Source of the DNA: Mesorhizobium sp. WSM4311
GTDB taxonomy: Bacteria > Pseudomonadota > Alphaproteobacteria > Rhizobiales > Rhizobiaceae
NCBI RefSeq assembly: GCF_002295115.1
Contig: NZ_NSFV01000007.1
Coordinates: forward strand, 186,001-250,000
Direction: 5' to 3'
DNA: 64,000 nt
A program made the translations under genes and the position numbers. Every line of letters begins with the position of its first letter. The stretch's first letter is position 1. Below the pieces are notes generated by a model, which was not told the origin of the DNA, did not search any database, and saw only the letters and a program-made list of their open reading frames with translations. Shown here piece after piece: positions 35,262 through 46,647 of this stretch.

Positions 35262-35807
35262 ATGAAACCGCATCTCGCCGCCGCCATGCTGGCCCTTCTG
35301 GCCGGAACGCCTTCAGCCTTTTCCCAACAGCCGTCCAGCGACGTGCCGCCGGTCTCCGAGAACAAGGTCGACACCGAAACCTTCGCCAGGACCCTGGCCA
35401 GCGCCGACCGCTTCGAGATCGAAAGCGGCAAGCTGGCCGAGAAAAAAGGCGTCGCGGCGGATGTGAAGGATTTCGCCGGGCTGATGGTCAAGGACCACAC
35501 CAAGGCCGGCGAAGATTTCAAGGCGGCGCTTGAAAAGAGCCAGACCACGGCGTCCGTCACCCCGCAAGGCCCGCCGCTGCTGCCGAACGACCAGGCGATG
35601 CTCGACCAGCTCAAGGCGCTCGACGGCGACGCCTTCCAGGCCAAATACATCACCTTGCAGACGCAGGCGCACAAGCAGGCCGTGGCGATGGTTTCGACCT
35701 ATGCGCGGTCCGGCGACGATCCGGCGCTGAAGGAATTCGCCAAGAAGACGCTGGAAACGCTGAAGATGCACGAGATGCATTTGAGGGATTTGGCGGCTGT
35801 GCATTAG
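35262..35807 (+). CDS. DUF4142 secreted protein
   Basis: A 181-residue protein with a signal peptide (MKPHLAAAML to AFS) and a helical DUF4142 domain (ferritin-like four-helix type) with ASADRFEIESGKLAEKKG, FAGLMVKDHTKAGEDF and MLDQLKALDGDAFQAKYI. ACGGAGCG upstream supports the start. Relatives are periplasmic or outer-membrane proteins linked to stress; function is not settled. Confidence 0.85.
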   Translation: MKPHLAAAMLALLAGTPSAFSQQPSSDVPPVSENKVDTETFARTLASADRFEIESGKLAEKKGVAADVKDFAGLMVKDHTKAGEDFKAALEKSQTTASVTPQGPPLLPNDQAMLDQLKALDGDAFQAKYITLQTQAHKQAVAMVSTYARSGDDPALKEFAKKTLETLKMHEMHLRDLAAVH

Positions 35808-35848
35808 GGGAGCGAGGCGGCCACTGCGGCACCATCCATTTGACGTTT

Positions 35849-36017
35849 GCGCTGCCCCTCATTGCCCTGCCGGGCATTTCTCCCCGTAAACGGGGAGAAA
35901 GACGCCTGCGCCGGGCTTCGCTAATCCTGTTCGCTGCCGGAGAAGAGCCGGCGTTGCGACAGCCCCTTCGCCCCGTTTACGGGGAGAAATGCCCGGCAGG
36001 GCAATGAGGGGCAGCGC
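35849..36017. repeat. Perfect 47-bp inverted repeat
   Basis: The arms 35849-35895 and 35971-36017 are exact reverse complements over 47 bp, with a 75-bp spacer. They carry the same GCGCTGCCCCTCATTGCCC and TTCTCCCCGTAAACGGGG blocks as the 25041-25192 element. Together they form a large bimodular REP-like repeat between DUF4142 and cupin genes. Confidence 0.88.
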
Positions 36018-36079
36018 TGACTTCGATGGTTTGGTGGTGAGCGGTCGTATAAACTTCGCCCACCACCATGGAGCCACCC

Positions 36080-36544
36080 ATGCCCAGGATCGACCTCTCC
36101 GCCGTACCCGTCCGCAAAGGCTCCGGCTATCCCGCGCCGTTCGACGCCCCGTGCGCCGAGCGCACGCGCCGGCGCCTGGGCGATGCCGGCGGGCTCAGCG
36201 ATTTCGGCGTCAACCTGATGACGCTGCCGCCCGGCGGATGGTCGAGCCAGCGCCACTGGCACAGCCATGAGGACGAACTCGTCTATGTGCTGGAGGGCGA
36301 ACTGACGCTGGTCGAGGATGGCGGCGAGACGCTGCTCAAGGCCGGCGATAGTGCTGCCTTCGCCAAGAACAGCGGCAACGGCCATCACCTGATCAACCGC
36401 TCGTCGGCCACGGCGCGCTACCTCGAGGTCGGCTCGCGCAATCGCGACGATGTCATCACCTGCTCCGACATCGACATGATGAGCCCGAGCTCGGATGGCC
36501 GGTTTTTGCACAAGGATGGCACGCCGTATCCGGGGCAGGGGTGA
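36080..36544 (+). CDS. Cupin-domain protein
   Basis: A 154-residue cupin. Motif 1 is in RHWHSHEDELVYVLEGELTLVEDGG and motif 2 in GDSAAFAKNSGNGHHLINRS. This subgroup is common in alphaproteobacteria, sometimes annotated as a mannose-6-phosphate-isomerase-like fold. ATG 36080 has GGAG at the right distance; the upstream ATG at 36068 has no site. It lies between two repeat clusters. Substrate unknown. Confidence 0.83.
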   Translation: MPRIDLSAVPVRKGSGYPAPFDAPCAERTRRRLGDAGGLSDFGVNLMTLPPGGWSSQRHWHSHEDELVYVLEGELTLVEDGGETLLKAGDSAAFAKNSGNGHHLINRSSATARYLEVGSRNRDDVITCSDIDMMSPSSDGRFLHKDGTPYPGQG

Positions 36545-36552
36545 TCTGGGCT

Positions 36553-36700
36553 CCCCCTTCTCCCCTTGCGGGAGAAGGTGTCGCCGAAGGCGACGGATGA
36601 GGGGTGCTCCAGGGAACGCCAGCGTCTCACTCCGCTGGAACACCCCTCATCCGTCTTGCCGCTTCGCGGCAATCCACCTTCTCCCACAAGGGGAGAAGGG
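36553..36700. repeat. Inverted palindromic repeat pair
   Basis: CCTTCTCCCCTTGCGGGAGAAGG and GGATGAGGGGTG (to 36606) recur inverted as CACCCCTCATCC and CCTTCTCCCACAAGGGGAG (36641-36700). A GCCGCTTCGCGGC hairpin lies in the right half. It is related in layout to the repeats at 49388 and 51167. Confidence 0.8.
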
Positions 36701-36759
36701 AAAGACTAGCGTTCCGCCAGTGCCGGGATAAGCTCCCTGCCAACCCAGGGAGCATCACC

Positions 36760-37152
36760 ATGAAAAAACAAATCATCGAAGTGCCTGTCATGTCGGACAA
36801 GGTGCGGGCGCTCGGCCTGCCCTGTTCGACGGCGGTGAAGGCCAACGGCTTCGTGTTCATCTCAGCGACGCCGCCGGTGGATATGGTGACCGGCGAGATG
36901 GTGCGCGGCGACATCGAAACGCAGACCGAGGCATCGCTGAAGGCACTGAAACATTGCCTGGAAGCGGCCGGCACCTCGCTGGACAACGTCGTGATGGTGC
37001 GCATCTACGCCGTCAATTCCGGCTTCTACAACGCCATCAACCGGGTCTATGCCCGGTATTTCAGCGTGAACCCGCCGGCGCGGAGTTTTGTGCCGGTGGC
37101 GTCGTGGCCGATGGAGTTTGATATCGAGATCGAGTGTGTGGCGGTGGCGTGA
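36760..37152 (+). CDS. RidA/YjgF family protein
   Basis: A 130-residue protein of the RidA family; archetypal members deaminate reactive enamine/imine intermediates from amino acid metabolism. It has SDKVRALGLPCSTAVKANGFVFISA, ETQTEASLKALKHCLEAAG and the C-terminal PARSFVPVASWPMEFDIEIECVA. The usual catalytic Arg position (near PARSF) is present. ATG 36760 follows AGGGAGCATC. It flanks the AT-rich defence-like insert. Confidence 0.86.
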   Translation: MKKQIIEVPVMSDKVRALGLPCSTAVKANGFVFISATPPVDMVTGEMVRGDIETQTEASLKALKHCLEAAGTSLDNVVMVRIYAVNSGFYNAINRVYARYFSVNPPARSFVPVASWPMEFDIEIECVAVA

Positions 37153-37244
37153 GGAATATCGCTTCTCTCCACTCAAGTGTGGGCACCGATGGTTCAGCTT
37201 CCTCAAGTCAAGGGGCAATCCTTGATGTTCGCGCTGTGCTACTT

Positions 37245-38102
37245 CTATGCAGCGTCGTATACAGGGTAATCCAAGTTTGCCTCTTGCCAGTCTTTCAAAT
37301 TTTTACCAAGATTTGAATCGTCAAAATTATTCTTGGCGTAAGCCATTCGTAAATGTTTTTCGACTTCATCTGGCTTTGCAGATCCGGATAATAAATTACC
37401 GAATTTGAACTGAAGGGCTTTTCCAATAATTGCTGTCATGTCGTGACCGTTGACAATACGCCATACGTCAAATCCCTCCGCTTCTATCTTTTCGATCTCA
37501 TTCTCTATCTCTGTATTATTATATCTACCGATTTTCGATAGATTCATTATTGATCGTATCATTTCTGCGCGATCGCAGAGCAGATTCTTACCGACAAATT
37601 GATACTTCATACCATCGAATCGCAACTTATTTCCGATCCGGCGTGAGTAAATTCTAAGCAACCCAATATCCTTCGCAGCATCACGCACCAAAACTCGGGT
37701 GTCCTGGCCTGCTTCGCGGATCGCTGTCAGTTTGGGCTTTGAGCCCAATTCAACTAGAAGTCGGTCAAAGGCGGGAGATCGGATCAAAACAGTTTCGACA
37801 TCATTCTCAACGCTGATCATGTTGGGAATGGCGGGTCCGTCCTCGAATAATCCGTCATAGTCTTGATCTACGATGCAAAGAACGCCTGCCACTGGCATGG
37901 CGTTCGTCCTAACAATGGCGGAGATAGCCCTTTCCTTTCCAAATGAAAAAACAAAAATACACGATTCTTCAAGGTGTGGGCTTAAAAATTTCTCGTCAGA
38001 TCCACCTTCAACGATAACAATTGCACTATCAGAGGCTGCCCGAAGCATAACAACTTCAGCTACCACAGTATGTTCGTCGATTTCATCAATCATTTTCTTC
38101 AT
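37245..38102 (-). CDS. DUF4435 TOPRIM-like protein (AriB-like)
   Basis: A 285-residue protein of the DUF4435 type, a TOPRIM-related nuclease fold. The metal-site elements are IVEGGSDEKFL (Glu32, Asp36) and CIVDQDYDG (Asp79, Asp81, Asp83). Its ATG overlaps the end of the upstream ATPase frame by 17 bases. An ATPase plus DUF4435 pair is the layout of PARIS anti-phage systems, where the DUF4435 partner (AriB) is the toxic effector freed when the ATPase senses phage anti-restriction proteins. Base composition is far more AT-rich than neighbours, suggesting transfer. Confidence 0.78.
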   Translation of the reverse strand: MKKMIDEIDEHTVVAEVVMLRAASDSAIVIVEGGSDEKFLSPHLEESCIFVFSFGKERAISAIVRTNAMPVAGVLCIVDQDYDGLFEDGPAIPNMISVENDVETVLIRSPAFDRLLVELGSKPKLTAIREAGQDTRVLVRDAAKDIGLLRIYSRRIGNKLRFDGMKYQFVGKNLLCDRAEMIRSIMNLSKIGRYNNTEIENEIEKIEAEGFDVWRIVNGHDMTAIIGKALQFKFGNLLSGSAKPDEVEKHLRMAYAKNNFDDSNLGKNLKDWQEANLDYPVYDAA

Positions 38103-39449
38103 CGTCAGGACCGGTTAACTGGACCGCAAGGTCCAAATTTGAACCTATAAGCTGTGGTGAATGCGTTGACAGCACAACATCCATTGGGGAAAGTGAAATT
38201 ATTTGCCTCAAGTCGGAAAGAAACTTCTTCTGCCAAGCGATATGCAAGGATATTTCTGGCTCGTCGATTAGAAGAAGTGAGTTCTCCTTCGTTTTGAAAA
38301 TCAATCCATAAGCCAATACGAGCTCATGTTGTTCTCCAGAAGAAAGGGAGTCTGATCAAGGTTCCCTCCTCGAGAGTTCTTGAATACAAATCCGCTTGTT
38401 CTGCTGATGGAAAGCTTCTTAAACTGAAAGCGACGATTGATTATGTCTATAAACAGTTCGATCCTTGGCAAAAGTCGTAAGTAATTTTCAAGTTTTTTTT
38501 CCGCGTCGCTTACGTATTCGGATAGAAACTTCCGTGTTGGCTCGTCGAAACGGTCGTTTGAATGGATGGCGCCCTCATCAGAATCGTCTAGCAGGCCAAC
38601 AGCTGTTAGCCTTCGGCGTTTTTGTTCGAGTTCACCGAGTCGAGATCGCAGCTGTGATTCTGGCAGAGGCGCTGTAGGCTCGCGCAAGCGGGCAAGTACA
38701 CGATTTGGAAAAGTTCGGTCGAGCGCAGAGCCTACTGTAGCAGATTCGGCTAGCGTTACGGCGATCGCCGTAACTAATTCTTTAGAATAGTCTTGAACCG
38801 CAGAAACCCACGTCAGCTCGCTACGTTCGTAAGCTGCTTTTGACGCCCGCTGTAACAAGAGTCGCTGGGTTTCAATTAGTTGGCAATGTATAGAACCTCT
38901 AAGGTCTCGAACCCATTCAGGGGGGGCCAGATCGGCGCGAATCTGTGGTGGCAGTATGTCGCTATATTTTTCTATAGCGTCATAGTAGCTCAAAAATTCT
39001 CCAGACTGGCTATCTCTGTATTCTCGAGGTCCTAATCTATATAGATGAGGTATATATCTATCTATTGAATATATCTCTCGTTTGTCCTTAACATTCCCTT
39101 CGGGCTTCCACCCGGTCCACTCTTGCAACGTCTTGCGCGACTTGTGCAACCTGATAGTGAAGGGAGGGGTCGAGTTCCCTTTTCTCTTGTCGTTTGATTG
39201 TTCATCCGGCCGTTTTGTAATGGTAAGAATTCGCCCATCATCAAATCGAAAATTTACTTGCCTAAAATCTACTTTTCTAAATATGGAGAACGATCCCCCG
39301 AAGAAACCAGAAATGAGTTTTAATACGATAGTTTTGCCATAACCATTTGGAGCGTGAATAATAGTTATTCGATCGCCTAATTTGAAATGGATGTCGTGAT
39401 CAAACAGGCCAAAGAGGCCCTCAACTGAGAATGATTCCAACCGGGCCAT
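38086..39449 (-). pseudogene. AAA/ABC-type ATPase (AriA-like), split by a frameshift
   Basis: The first frame (39449 to 38301) starts MARLESFSVEGLFGLFDHDI, with Walker A APNGYGKT at residues 33-40, and runs off into a stop. The missing C-terminal half is in the -1 frame from about 38350: SLSSGEQHELVLAYG (signature), LLLIDEPEISLH (Walker B) and STHSPQLIG. One base is apparently lost near 38350; rejoined, the protein would be about 454 residues. No slippery heptamer in the right phase is seen. It would sense phage and hold the DUF4435 partner in a PARIS-like system. It is either a broken gene or a sequence error. Confidence 0.8.
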
Positions 39450-39658
39450 CTGAACGCTCTCCCTCGCGGAATTGAATAGCAATATTTCTGTTAGTCAAGC
39501 TCGCGCAATAGCTGGATTGGCGGCAACATGCGAATGTATCCTGGCTTTGAAAGAAACTCTTCACGCCGGCCCGTTTTCTAGGCTCACTTAACTGTGAGGC
39601 AGCCTTCGCACCTAGCAGCGACGAGCGGCATGTGTGCTAACGCCAGCACCTAGCAGAC

Positions 39659-43162
<3,504 letters not shown>

Positions 43163-43193
43163 GTCATAGGTCCGTTCGGCGGGCGGCTTGCAC

Positions 43194-43223
43194 AAAAAAC
43201 CGGGACGGGAAGACCCGGCCGGT
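43194..43223 (-). terminator. Terminator-like hairpin in the carB leader
   Basis: On minus, an ACCG...CGGT stem with an inner CGGG/CCCG pair is followed by six T residues, 32 bases before the carB ATG and after its promoter. A flanking GCACAA/TTGTGC pairing could extend or compete with it. The position fits an attenuator that lets some transcripts end early. Confidence 0.65.
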
Positions 43224-43257
43224 TGTGCTCGCGATTCTGGTATCAGGCTAGGTGGGC

Positions 43258-43286
43258 CTTATAGGGAAGAGTTTTGGCGGATGTAA
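43258..43286 (-). promoter_or_regulatory. Candidate carB promoter
   Basis: On minus, TTACAT (43286-43281) and TATAAG (43263-43258) are 17 bp apart. The start would be near 43251, giving an ~89-base leader that contains the hairpin at 43194-43223. Confidence 0.6.
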
Positions 43287-43303
43287 CCCCGAAAATGCTG
43301 GAT

Positions 43304-43415
43304 TAGGCAGTAGGAAATAGGCAGTAGGGATTGGGCAGTAGGCAGTAGGGCTTTTCAAGCGCCTTGGACGTACGCCCCTACTGCCCATTCCCTACTGCCT
43401 ACTGCCCAATCCCTA
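43304..43415. repeat. GGCAGTAGG repeat cluster with perfect 26-bp inverted arms
   Basis: Several TAGGCAGTAGG units occur in direct order on the left (43304-43350) and inverted on the right (43374-43415). The arms 43325-43350 and 43390-43415 are exact complements over 26 bp. The TAG stop of the SH3 gene (43413-43415) is the outer end of the right arm. Confidence 0.85.
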
Positions 43416-44369
43416 GCGTCCAAACGCCACCGTGTCGGTGATCTCGAAGCGTTCGGAGACGCCGATGCGGATCATGCTCAGGCTGCCCTCGCGGGTGAAG
43501 CGGAAATCGCCCTTGGTGTCCGAGCCGGCCGGCAGGCCGGCATAGAAGGAGATGAGGCGCGTGCCGCCGTCGGGCCAGGTCACGGTGATATCGGCTTTGT
43601 CGGCGCCCTTGTGCACGATGGCGGCCGCGCAGCGCTGCATCGGCTGGCCGACATAGCGGGCGCAGGGGATTTCGACGCCACCGCCCTGGGCAAGCGAGGT
43701 CGGCTGCGGCGGCAGTTCGGCGACGGTCCGCGTGTCGACGGCGGGCGCGGCGCCATCAGGACGCGGCGTGGGAACGGGAAGCGATCCGGCCGGCGAGCCG
43801 CTGTCCGCGGCTGCATCCTGGGCGAGGGCGGGGATTTCTCCGGTCGGCGGGGTTTCATTCGCCGCCAGCGCCAGGCCGTAGGCATCCTGCATGGCGATCT
43901 CGGCGGCTGACTTGACCGGGGCTTCCGGCGTGACGGGATGGGCGGCGCCGCCGAGCCGCGCCGTCAGGTCGGGTTGTGCCGGCGGCGGCGCATCGGGCGC
44001 CGCGCCTGCATCGGGCGCCTGGTCGACGGGCACCGTTGCCGGGTTGAGGGGGACGAGGTAGCGCGCCGGGGCCCAGCCGCTGGCTTTGGGGTTGTCTGTC
44101 TCGACCTTGCACCAGGGATGCCCGTCAATGTCGTTGCAGCCGAGGTTCCTGACGCTGGCGCCGGCGGCCAGACGCGCCTCGGTCTTGCCGATCGCCGATG
44201 GTTTGGCGCGGACATTGAGCAGGTCGTCAGGCGCGAGACCGGTAACAACGGAGATGAAGGGCGTCTCTTCGGCATGGGCCGGGACAACGGCGAACCACGC
44301 CGCCATCAGCGACGAAGCGGCCATCAGCGCGTACAGGGTTGTTCGGAGCGTAACTGTGCGCCTCATCAT
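43413..44369 (-). CDS. Secreted SH3-domain protein
   Basis: A 318-residue protein with a signal peptide (MMRRTVTLRT to PAHAEE), a bacterial SH3 domain at about residues 35-105 (VVTGLAPDDLLNVRAKPS, GWAPARYLV), a long Pro/Ala-rich linker, and a C-terminal domain with IPCARYVGQPMQRCAAAIVH and FYAGLPAGSDTKGDFRFTREG. Such SH3 proteins often bind murein. The open frame extends far upstream to 44651 through a tandem repeat, but only starts near 44369 (or 44393) put the signal peptide first. Confidence 0.78.
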   Translation of the reverse strand: MMRRTVTLRTTLYALMAASSLMAAWFAVVPAHAEETPFISVVTGLAPDDLLNVRAKPSAIGKTEARLAAGASVRNLGCNDIDGHPWCKVETDNPKASGWAPARYLVPLNPATVPVDQAPDAGAAPDAPPPAQPDLTARLGGAAHPVTPEAPVKSAAEIAMQDAYGLALAANETPPTGEIPALAQDAAADSGSPAGSLPVPTPRPDGAAPAVDTRTVAELPPQPTSLAQGGGVEIPCARYVGQPMQRCAAAIVHKGADKADITVTWPDGGTRLISFYAGLPAGSDTKGDFRFTREGSLSMIRIGVSERFEITDTVAFGR

Positions 44370-44550
44370 TTGGCTGTCGGCGATCAATTGCATTACCAAA
44401 GGCACCGCCAGAAAACGCTGCCGCACGCGAAGCCGGTTTATAAGCGACGCTGCGCCGCCGTGTCTACAAGCGAGATGTTTTACGCCTTGGCCGCGAAGGC
44501 GTTTGAGCAGGTCGGATGAGGCTACCGGCATGAACGCAAGGCATTCCCCG

Positions 44551-44631
44551 GGGCATGAGCTTCGCTCAGCCCGGGGCATGAAGCAAGCTTCAGCCCGGCA
44601 TGAAGCAAGCTTCAGCCTGGCATGAAGCCGG
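44551..44631. repeat. Tandem 22-bp repeats at a gene end
   Basis: Units at 44575-44596 and 44597-44618 differ only in the last base (GGCATGAAGCAAGCTTCAGC core); a divergent copy lies at 44551-44574 and a partial copy at 44619-44631. Each carries an AAGC/GCTT palindrome. The phosphoesterase stop codon falls inside the second unit. Confidence 0.83.
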
Positions 44632-45370
44632 TCCTGAGCGCATGGGCCCATTCCAGCCGTCCCGCCTGCTCGGCCTGCCGTGCCGCCGCCGCGTGGTCGT
44701 AGTCGACGGCGATCGTCTCGAAACGGTCGGGCCGGCCTTCGCCACCCAAGGTGACGATGCCGTAGCGCGCATGCGGCGAGCCTTGTTCGGAAACATGCGC
44801 CGGCGGGGTGGAATCATCATAGGCGGGGCAGCCGATGCTGCCCGGATTGAAGATGACGGGACCGTCGGGGATGCGGATCAGTTCCGGGCGGTGGCTGTGG
44901 CCGCACAGCGCGATGCGGCAGGCCCGGTCGAGCGCCTTGAGCCGCCGCCTGATCGACGCCAGCGGCGCGCGCACCAGCTGGCCATCGACGATTGCGTCGA
45001 GCAGGTATTTCTCGTCATGGTCGGGACGGGCATGGAAGGCGACGATGCCCGGCGCGATCTCCAGCGTCAGCGGCTGCGCGAACAGCACCTGGCGCTGCGC
45101 CTCAGTCAGCCGCTCCTGCGCATAGATGTCGGACGCCCACATGGTCTCGTCGGCCGGATCGACCGCGACGCGGCGGTCATGGTTGCCGCGCACCGTCGGC
45201 AGGTTCAGCGCTTCCAGGCGCTCAAACGTCTCGCGCGGCCAGAGCGGTCCTGAAACGCTGTCGCCGAGATTGACGGTGAGCTCAGCGCCGCCGCGACGCG
45301 CCAAATCCTCCAGCACCGCGTCAAGCGCAAGGACGTTGCCATGGATATCGGCGAGGACGGCTATGCGCAT
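44612..45370 (-). CDS. Metallophosphoesterase, YfcE/MJ0936-like
   Basis: A 252-residue calcineurin-type phosphodiesterase. All metal motifs are seen: ADIHGN, LGDSVSGP, GNHDRR, and CGHSHRP, plus FNPGSIGCP. The start at 45370 opens directly with MRIAVLADIHGN. The last residues (TGFMPG and the stop) come from a tandem repeat, so its C terminus may have been changed by repeat expansion. Natural substrate unknown. Confidence 0.86.
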   Translation of the reverse strand: MRIAVLADIHGNVLALDAVLEDLARRGGAELTVNLGDSVSGPLWPRETFERLEALNLPTVRGNHDRRVAVDPADETMWASDIYAQERLTEAQRQVLFAQPLTLEIAPGIVAFHARPDHDEKYLLDAIVDGQLVRAPLASIRRRLKALDRACRIALCGHSHRPELIRIPDGPVIFNPGSIGCPAYDDSTPPAHVSEQGSPHARYGIVTLGGEGRPDRFETIAVDYDHAAAARQAEQAGRLEWAHALRTGFMPG

Positions 45371-45581
45371 GCGACGGGCTCCCTTGGTGCGGCCCATCGG
45401 GACGCCGGCCCATCTTCGTTATCAAGCCACCGCCTTCCTAATCAAGTCCCCACCTTTGGGGCAGCCGGAACCACCGCGCAGCCCGCCCATGGCTATCGCG
45501 AGGCAGCATTCCATCTGCTACCATCCACGCCGTCCCAGAGTTCATGATATCCGCTGAGACAGGTTCGGAAGGCACCAAGCG

Positions 45582-46052
45582 ATGACCCGCGACCAGATGT
45601 TCGCCCACCTGCGCGCTGCCAATGAGGTCGCGCGCGACGCCGCCGCGCATGGGCACCATCCTTTCGGCTGTGTGCTCGTCGGCCCCGATGACCGCATCCT
45701 GATGCGGCAAGGCAACATCAACACCGTGCGCCACGCCGAAACCGAACTCAGCCGGCGTGCCGCGGACGCCTATCCGCCGGAATTCCTGTGGTCCTGCACA
45801 CTGGTCTCGACCGGCGAGCCCTGTGCGATGTGCACGGGAACGCTCTATTGGGCAAATATCGGCCGGCTGGTCTACGGCTTCGAGGAGACCAAGCTTCTCG
45901 CGCTGACTGGCGACCATGCCGAGAATCCGACGATGAACCTCTCCTCGCGCACGGTCCTCGGCTCCGGGCAGAAGCCGGTCGAGGTCCACGGCCCCATCCC
46001 CGAGATGGAGGAGGAGCTTCTCGCCCCGCATATCGGTTTTTGGCAGCGCTAG
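45582..46052 (+). CDS. CMP/dCMP-type nucleoside deaminase
   Basis: A 156-residue zinc deaminase. The catalytic His-Ala-Glu is HAE (51-53) and the zinc cysteines are in PCAMC (80-84), as in guanine, tRNA-adenine and cytosine deaminases. The fold segments DAAAHGHHPFGCVLVG and YWANIGRLVYGFEE are typical. The gene is not tadA by these motifs alone. It is convergent with an ArsR-type gene. Confidence 0.86.
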   Translation: MTRDQMFAHLRAANEVARDAAAHGHHPFGCVLVGPDDRILMRQGNINTVRHAETELSRRAADAYPPEFLWSCTLVSTGEPCAMCTGTLYWANIGRLVYGFEETKLLALTGDHAENPTMNLSSRTVLGSGQKPVEVHGPIPEMEEELLAPHIGFWQR

Positions 46053-46084
46053 GGCGACAGCACCTTACCTTTGAACCTGCAAAT

Positions 46085-46441
46085 CTAGGCCGGCATCTCG
46101 ATATCGTGGCCGCCGACCGCCGGCAGAGCGGGGTCGTCGACGGCGGCGGCGATGACGCTGTCGAGCAGGCCGGGGAAGCGGGCGTCGAGATCGGCGCGGC
46201 GCAGCGTGATCATGCGGTTGGTGCCGACCACTTCGGCGCGGGTGACGCCGGCCTCGCGCAGCTTGGCAAGGTGGTAGCTGAGATTGGTCTTCGAGCCGAG
46301 ATCGAGGAACCGGCTGCAGTTCAGCGCCACGCCTTCCTTGCTGGCGAGATAGCGCACGATGGCGAGCCGCGTCGGATCGCCGAGCACGCCAAGCACGATC
46401 GGGAGGCTGATCTGGTCCGTATTGGGATGAGGTAACGTCAT
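46085..46441 (-). CDS. ArsR family regulator
   Basis: A 118-residue winged-helix repressor with VLGVLGDPTRLAIVRYLAS and the recognition helix GSKTNLSYHLAKLREAGV. The single Cys (NCSRF) is not in the CVC metal site of metal-sensing ArsR proteins, so another signal is likely. It is divergent from an MFS gene across 206 bases that hold two perfect palindromes, and probably controls it. Confidence 0.85.
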   Translation of the reverse strand: MTLPHPNTDQISLPIVLGVLGDPTRLAIVRYLASKEGVALNCSRFLDLGSKTNLSYHLAKLREAGVTRAEVVGTNRMITLRRADLDARFPGLLDSVIAAAVDDPALPAVGGHDIEMPA

Positions 46442-46540
46442 GGCTGGAACCTAAGCGCAGTTCGGGTCGATTTCAACGCATCCGTCCTCGCCGGCCCGTG
46501 CACGCTGTTTCTCCATTTTTGTCCGTACCGAACGATTGTG

Positions 46541-46558
46541 CTGACACAGGGCTGTCAG
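46541..46558. promoter_or_regulatory. Perfect palindrome, operator candidate 1
   Basis: CTGACA, six bases, TGTCAG. It lies between the divergent ArsR and MFS genes. Confidence 0.5.
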
Positions 46559-46615
46559 GATGGTTCAGCTATTTTGCCATGGCTTCATTGACATCATGCC
46601 CTGTTATGTCCAATT

Positions 46616-46633
46616 GTTCAATAACTTTTGAAC
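46616..46633. promoter_or_regulatory. Perfect palindrome, operator candidate 2
   Basis: GTTCAA, six bases, TTGAAC, directly upstream of the MFS ribosome site. Its TTCAA/TTGAA arms resemble ArsR-family operators. Confidence 0.55.
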
Positions 46634-46647
46634 TAAGGACACGCGCC

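Noticed and set aside
35849..36017. Insertion sequence ends
   Set aside because: The arms are 47 bp but the interior is only 75 bp and codes for nothing; it is a repeat element, not an IS.
38340..38360. Programmed -1 frameshift in the ATPase gene
   Set aside because: The codons at the switch (ACT CCC TTT) do not allow re-pairing in the -1 frame; mutation or sequence error is simpler.
37153..39658. Whole prophage or integrative element around the ATPase/DUF4435 pair
   Set aside because: No integrase, transposase, attachment-site duplication or tRNA was found at the borders.
43304..43415. CRISPR array
   Set aside because: Units are about 11 bp, irregularly spaced and inverted, with no spacers of constant length.
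44551..44631. CRISPR-like direct repeats
   Set aside because: The 22-bp units are contiguous without spacers and there are no cas genes.
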